From an uncultured Pirellulales bacterium (GTDB taxonomy: Bacteria; Planctomycetota; Planctomycetia; Pirellulales; Lacipirellulaceae): a DNA stretch of 7,097 bases. Of this stretch, positions 5,167-7,097 are shown one piece after another. The translations under genes and the position numbers were made by a program. The notes under the pieces were generated by a model, which was given only the letters and a program-made list of their open reading frames with translations, was not told where the DNA came from and did not search any database. The stretch is taken from the NCBI GenBank assembly GCA_947258835.1, contig CAMYJY010000198.1, positions 1 through 7,097 on the forward strand, read 5' to 3'. Every line of letters starts with the position of its first letter. The stretch's first letter is position 1.

Positions 5167-5917
5167 ACTGCTCCAATCGACCTCAGCCGCTCCGCACCGG
5201 CTGTCCGCAGCGACACCGCGGACGGTGTACATGGCCACGCGTGGTCTGTTCAAAAGTTACCAGAAGGGGGATTTGGGTATCCCCGTACTGCAAGGCATCG
5301 ACATGCAGGTCTATCAGGGGGAGTTTCTCTCCATTGTCGGCCAAAGCGGCTGTGGCAAGAGCACCTTGTTGCACTTGCTGGGCACGCTCGACAAGCCCGA
5401 TGCGGGCGAGGTGCAGTTCGAAGGCCATCGGATTGATAACCTCCCCGCGGCCAGTCGCGACCTGCTCCGCAACCGCCATTTTGGCATGATCTTTCAGTTC
5501 TATCACCTGCTCCCGGAGCTCAGCACCCTGGAAAACGTGCTGCTGCCGGCTTGGATCGCCGAGAGCACTCTGGGCTACTGGCGTCGCCGCCGACATTACC
5601 GACAGCGAGCCCGGCAGTTGTTGGAGATGACCCATCTCTCGCATCGTCTGAAACACAAACCCAGCGAGCTTTCGGGCGGGGAAATGCAGCGGGCAGCGAT
5701 TGCCCGCGCGCTGATGCTTGAACCTCAGGTGTTGCTGGCGGACGAGCCGACGGGCAATTTGGATCGCTCCACCGGCGAACAGATCATGCACCTGCTGCGT
5801 GAGTTGAATCGCGAGCAAAAGCTGACTATAGTCATGGTGACCCATGATTCCTGGATTGCGGAGCAGGCGGATCGAGTCGTCCGACTCGTCGAAGGCCGCA
5901 TCCAATCGGCCGAGTAG
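5159..5917 (+). CDS. lolD: LolD-type ABC transporter ATP-binding protein
   Basis: This 252-residue ATPase contains every expected nucleotide-binding motif: Walker A GQSGCGKST (61-69), Q-loop Gln113 in MIFQFYHLLPE, signature LSGGEMQR (171-178), Walker B VLLADEP (191-197) with the D-loop GNLD, and switch His229 in MVTHD. The LDKPDAGEVQFEG and LLPELSTLENVLLP segments are typical of the LolD/MacB subfamily, which powers FtsX-type permeases by mechanotransmission rather than substrate transport through a pore. Its ATG at 5159 lies inside the permease gene (ATGAGTGA, 8-nt overlap), so translation is probably coupled. About 22 residues precede the usual start of the fold, and an internal ATG at 5231 (MATRGLFKSY) is an alternative start. 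Partner and location follow from the adjacent permease: cytoplasmic face of the inner membrane. Confidence 0.9.
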   Translation: MSELLQSTSAAPHRLSAATPRTVYMATRGLFKSYQKGDLGIPVLQGIDMQVYQGEFLSIVGQSGCGKSTLLHLLGTLDKPDAGEVQFEGHRIDNLPAASRDLLRNRHFGMIFQFYHLLPELSTLENVLLPAWIAESTLGYWRRRRHYRQRARQLLEMTHLSHRLKHKPSELSGGEMQRAAIARALMLEPQVLLADEPTGNLDRSTGEQIMHLLRELNREQKLTIVMVTHDSWIAEQADRVVRLVEGRIQSAE

Positions 5918-5933
5918 ATAATCGATTTGCAGT

Positions 5934-5968
5934 TTTTAATAGAACGGCCGGAGGCCGTTCTATTAAAA
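5934..5968. repeat. Perfect 16-bp hairpin downstream of lolD
   Basis: TTTTAATAGAACGGCC (5934-5949) pairs perfectly with GGCCGTTCTATTAAAA (5953-5968) around the loop GGA. It starts 16 nt after the lolD stop. The T-run is on the 5' side and A-run on the 3' side, which read the same on both strands, so neither strand has a U-tract after the stem. It may stop or stabilise the lolD transcript, or be a mobile palindromic repeat. Its GGCCGGAGGCC core reappears inverted at 6094-6124. Confidence 0.7.
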
Positions 5969-6093
5969 GTAAATTGATTGGAGCAAGAAATGAGTTATCG
6001 ACCTTTCCCCCTGCGTGGTCATTCTCCCAGAAAACAATCAAGCGGACCCACAAGCTTACGAATGGAACTGTCCACACGGTCCATCCCTCCTTC

Positions 6094-6124
6094 CTGAGAT
6101 AGCGGCCTCCGGCTGCTATCTCAG
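6094..6124. repeat. 14-bp hairpin just upstream of the aminotransferase gene
   Basis: CTGAGATAGCGGCC (6094-6107) pairs with GGCTGCTATCTCAG (6111-6124), with one G-T wobble, around the loop TCC. The GGCCTCCGGC centre is the reverse complement of the centre of the hairpin at 5934-5968, while the outer stems differ. It ends 14 nt before the ATG at 6139, so it would sit in the leader of any transcript reading into that gene. Confidence 0.65.
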
Positions 6125-6138
6125 AAAGTGCAAAATAG

Positions 6139-7002
6139 ATGTCGCGACTAGTATATATTAATGGTGCCCTAGTTCCTGCCGAGCAGGCGACTGTCAGTGT
6201 GTTTGATCACGGTTTGCTGTATGGCGACGGGGTGTTTGAGGGATTGCGGAGCTATGGCGGGAAAATTTTCCGCTTGGAAGAGCATGTGCGCCGTCTCTAC
6301 GAATCGGCCCGCGCAATTTGCCTGACGATTCCTCTGACGCAGGCCGAGATGTGTGCGGCCACGCAGCAGGCCGTGGCGGCCAATAAAATCCAGGACGGTT
6401 ACATCCGCTCCATCGTCACCCGCGGGGTCGGCACCTTGGGACTGGACCCCAACCATTGCGCCAGTCCCCAGGTGATTATCATTGCCGATGCCATCACCCT
6501 CTATCCGGCCGAACTCTACGAACAGGGCCTTGAGATCATCACCTCCAGCGTGATCCGCAATCATCCGGCGGCACTCAGCCCGCGGATCAAGTCGCTGAAC
6601 TATCTCAACAATATCCTGGCCAAGATCGAGGGTTTGCAGGCCGGTTGTGTGGAGGCCTTGATGCTGAATCACAAGGGCGAGGTGGCCGAGTGCACGGGGG
6701 ATAATATTTTTGTCATCCGAGATGGCGTGCTGCTGACCCCGCCGCTGGACGCCGGCATCTTGGGAGGTATTACCCGGGACGCGGTGATCGAAATTGCTCA
6801 GGCCGCGGGCATCGAGGTGCGGGAGGTTGCGCTCACCAAACACGATATCTACGTTGCTGACGAGGGATTTTTGACGGGTACGGCGGCCGAGGTCATCCCG
6901 CTGGTGAAGCTAGACGGCCGCACCATCGGCACGGGCAAGCCAGGTCCGTTAACGCTGGACCTGCAACAACGTTTCCACGCCCTCACCCGCGGCGGCTCCT
7001 AG
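6139..7002 (+). CDS. ilvE: Branched-chain amino acid aminotransferase, PLP fold type IV
   Basis: The 287-residue protein has the length and features of class IV aminotransferases. They interconvert Leu, Ile and Val with their 2-oxo acids using glutamate/2-oxoglutarate and PLP in the cytoplasm. VYINGALVPAEQATVSVFDHG opens the protein. YGDGVFEGLRSYGGKIFRLEEHVRRLYESA (28-57) is the family N-terminal signature. PRIKSLNYLNN carries the PLP-binding Lys151. EVAECTGDNIF carries Glu184, expected to contact the pyridine nitrogen. GGITRD (209-214) and TGTAAEV (246-252) are the phosphate-binding loops. D-amino acid aminotransferase and aminodeoxychorismate lyase share the fold; the FEGLRSYGGK region and the overall match favour IlvE. 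The start at 6139 gives the conserved N-terminus, and no Shine-Dalgarno is evident. The neighbours suggest a monocistronic unit bounded by hairpins on both sides. Confidence 0.87.
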   Translation: MSRLVYINGALVPAEQATVSVFDHGLLYGDGVFEGLRSYGGKIFRLEEHVRRLYESARAICLTIPLTQAEMCAATQQAVAANKIQDGYIRSIVTRGVGTLGLDPNHCASPQVIIIADAITLYPAELYEQGLEIITSSVIRNHPAALSPRIKSLNYLNNILAKIEGLQAGCVEALMLNHKGEVAECTGDNIFVIRDGVLLTPPLDAGILGGITRDAVIEIAQAAGIEVREVALTKHDIYVADEGFLTGTAAEVIPLVKLDGRTIGTGKPGPLTLDLQQRFHALTRGGS

Positions 7003-7033
7003 TGTGGTTTGCCGTGCCTGCTACCGCTCCGTC

Positions 7034-7097
7034 ATTCCCGCGCAGGCGGGAATCCAGTAGCCGTGCCAGTGGTCTTGATTCCCGCCTGCGCGGGAAT
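7034..7097. repeat. Inverted pair of REP/dRS3-like palindromes (continues past the window)
   Basis: ATTCCCGCGCAGGCGGGAAT (7034-7053) and its exact reverse complement (7078-7097) are separated by 24 nt. Each copy is itself a hairpin with 8-bp arms ATTCCCGC/GCGGGAAT. The form ATTCCC-N8-GGGAAT equals the dRS3 repeat described in Neisseria and resembles the 'CATTCCCGCG..CGCGGGAATG' REP elements found in several bacterial genomes. It lies 31 nt after the aminotransferase stop. The two arms together can also form one larger stem. The element touches the window edge, so its full extent is unknown. Confidence 0.8.

Noticed and set aside
5934..5968. Canonical Rho-independent terminator after lolD
   Set aside because: The stem is strong, but on both strands the segment after the stem is A-rich rather than a T-tract, so only a generic hairpin is called.

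Overview
The window looks like a chromosomal stretch from a planctomycete, probably of the Pirellula/Rhodopirellula type. This is an inference from gene content, not a database match. The signs are a stand-alone LigD-type 3'-phosphoesterase domain protein, a lysS - LolC/E-type permease - LolD-type ATPase cluster, a long membrane protein with a typical 'DWGGWL...DDRAEV' C-terminal domain, start codons mostly without a Shine-Dalgarno sequence, and gene gaps rich in palindromic repeats. All supported genes lie on the + strand.

Layout: (1) 1-764, the 3' part of a polytopic membrane protein whose N-terminus lies outside the window. (2) 765-988, a gap with a possible promoter and two structured inverted repeats. 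(3) 989-1462, a small protein with the LigD phosphoesterase fold signature, carrying a five-copy 15-bp in-frame tandem repeat (Ala/Val/Pro pentapeptides). (4) 1463-1803, a gap with a 44-nt hairpin and a good sigma70-like promoter for lysS. (5) 1804-3386, lysS (class II lysyl-tRNA synthetase), which is broken: the frame changes near 2922-2931 and a segment of roughly 15-20 normally present residues is missing there. The downstream frame has a GTG overlapping the TGA of the upstream frame. (6) 3381-3650, an unusual heptanucleotide repeat array (unit ATGTGAG and variants), direct on the left and inverted on the right. It supplies both the stop codon of lysS and the first two bases of the next gene's ATG. 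(7) 3649-5166 and 5159-5917, an overlapping permease/ATPase pair of the LolC/E-LolD (MacB/FtsX) type, likely an inner-membrane lipoprotein-release or related exporter. (8) 5918-6138, a gap bounded by two strong hairpins that share a core in opposite orientation. (9) 6139-7002, ilvE-like branched-chain aminotransferase. (10) 7003-7097, a pair of 20-bp REP/dRS3-like palindromes in inverted orientation that runs off the window.

The genes are mostly housekeeping (translation, envelope lipoprotein sorting, amino-acid metabolism) plus one probable nucleic-acid end-processing enzyme. The novelty lies mainly between the genes: every gap longer than about 90 bases holds a palindromic or repeat element, mostly of different kinds. 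The most striking is the heptad array bridging lysS and the transporter operon. I see no CRISPR array, no tRNA or rRNA gene, and no complete insertion sequence.
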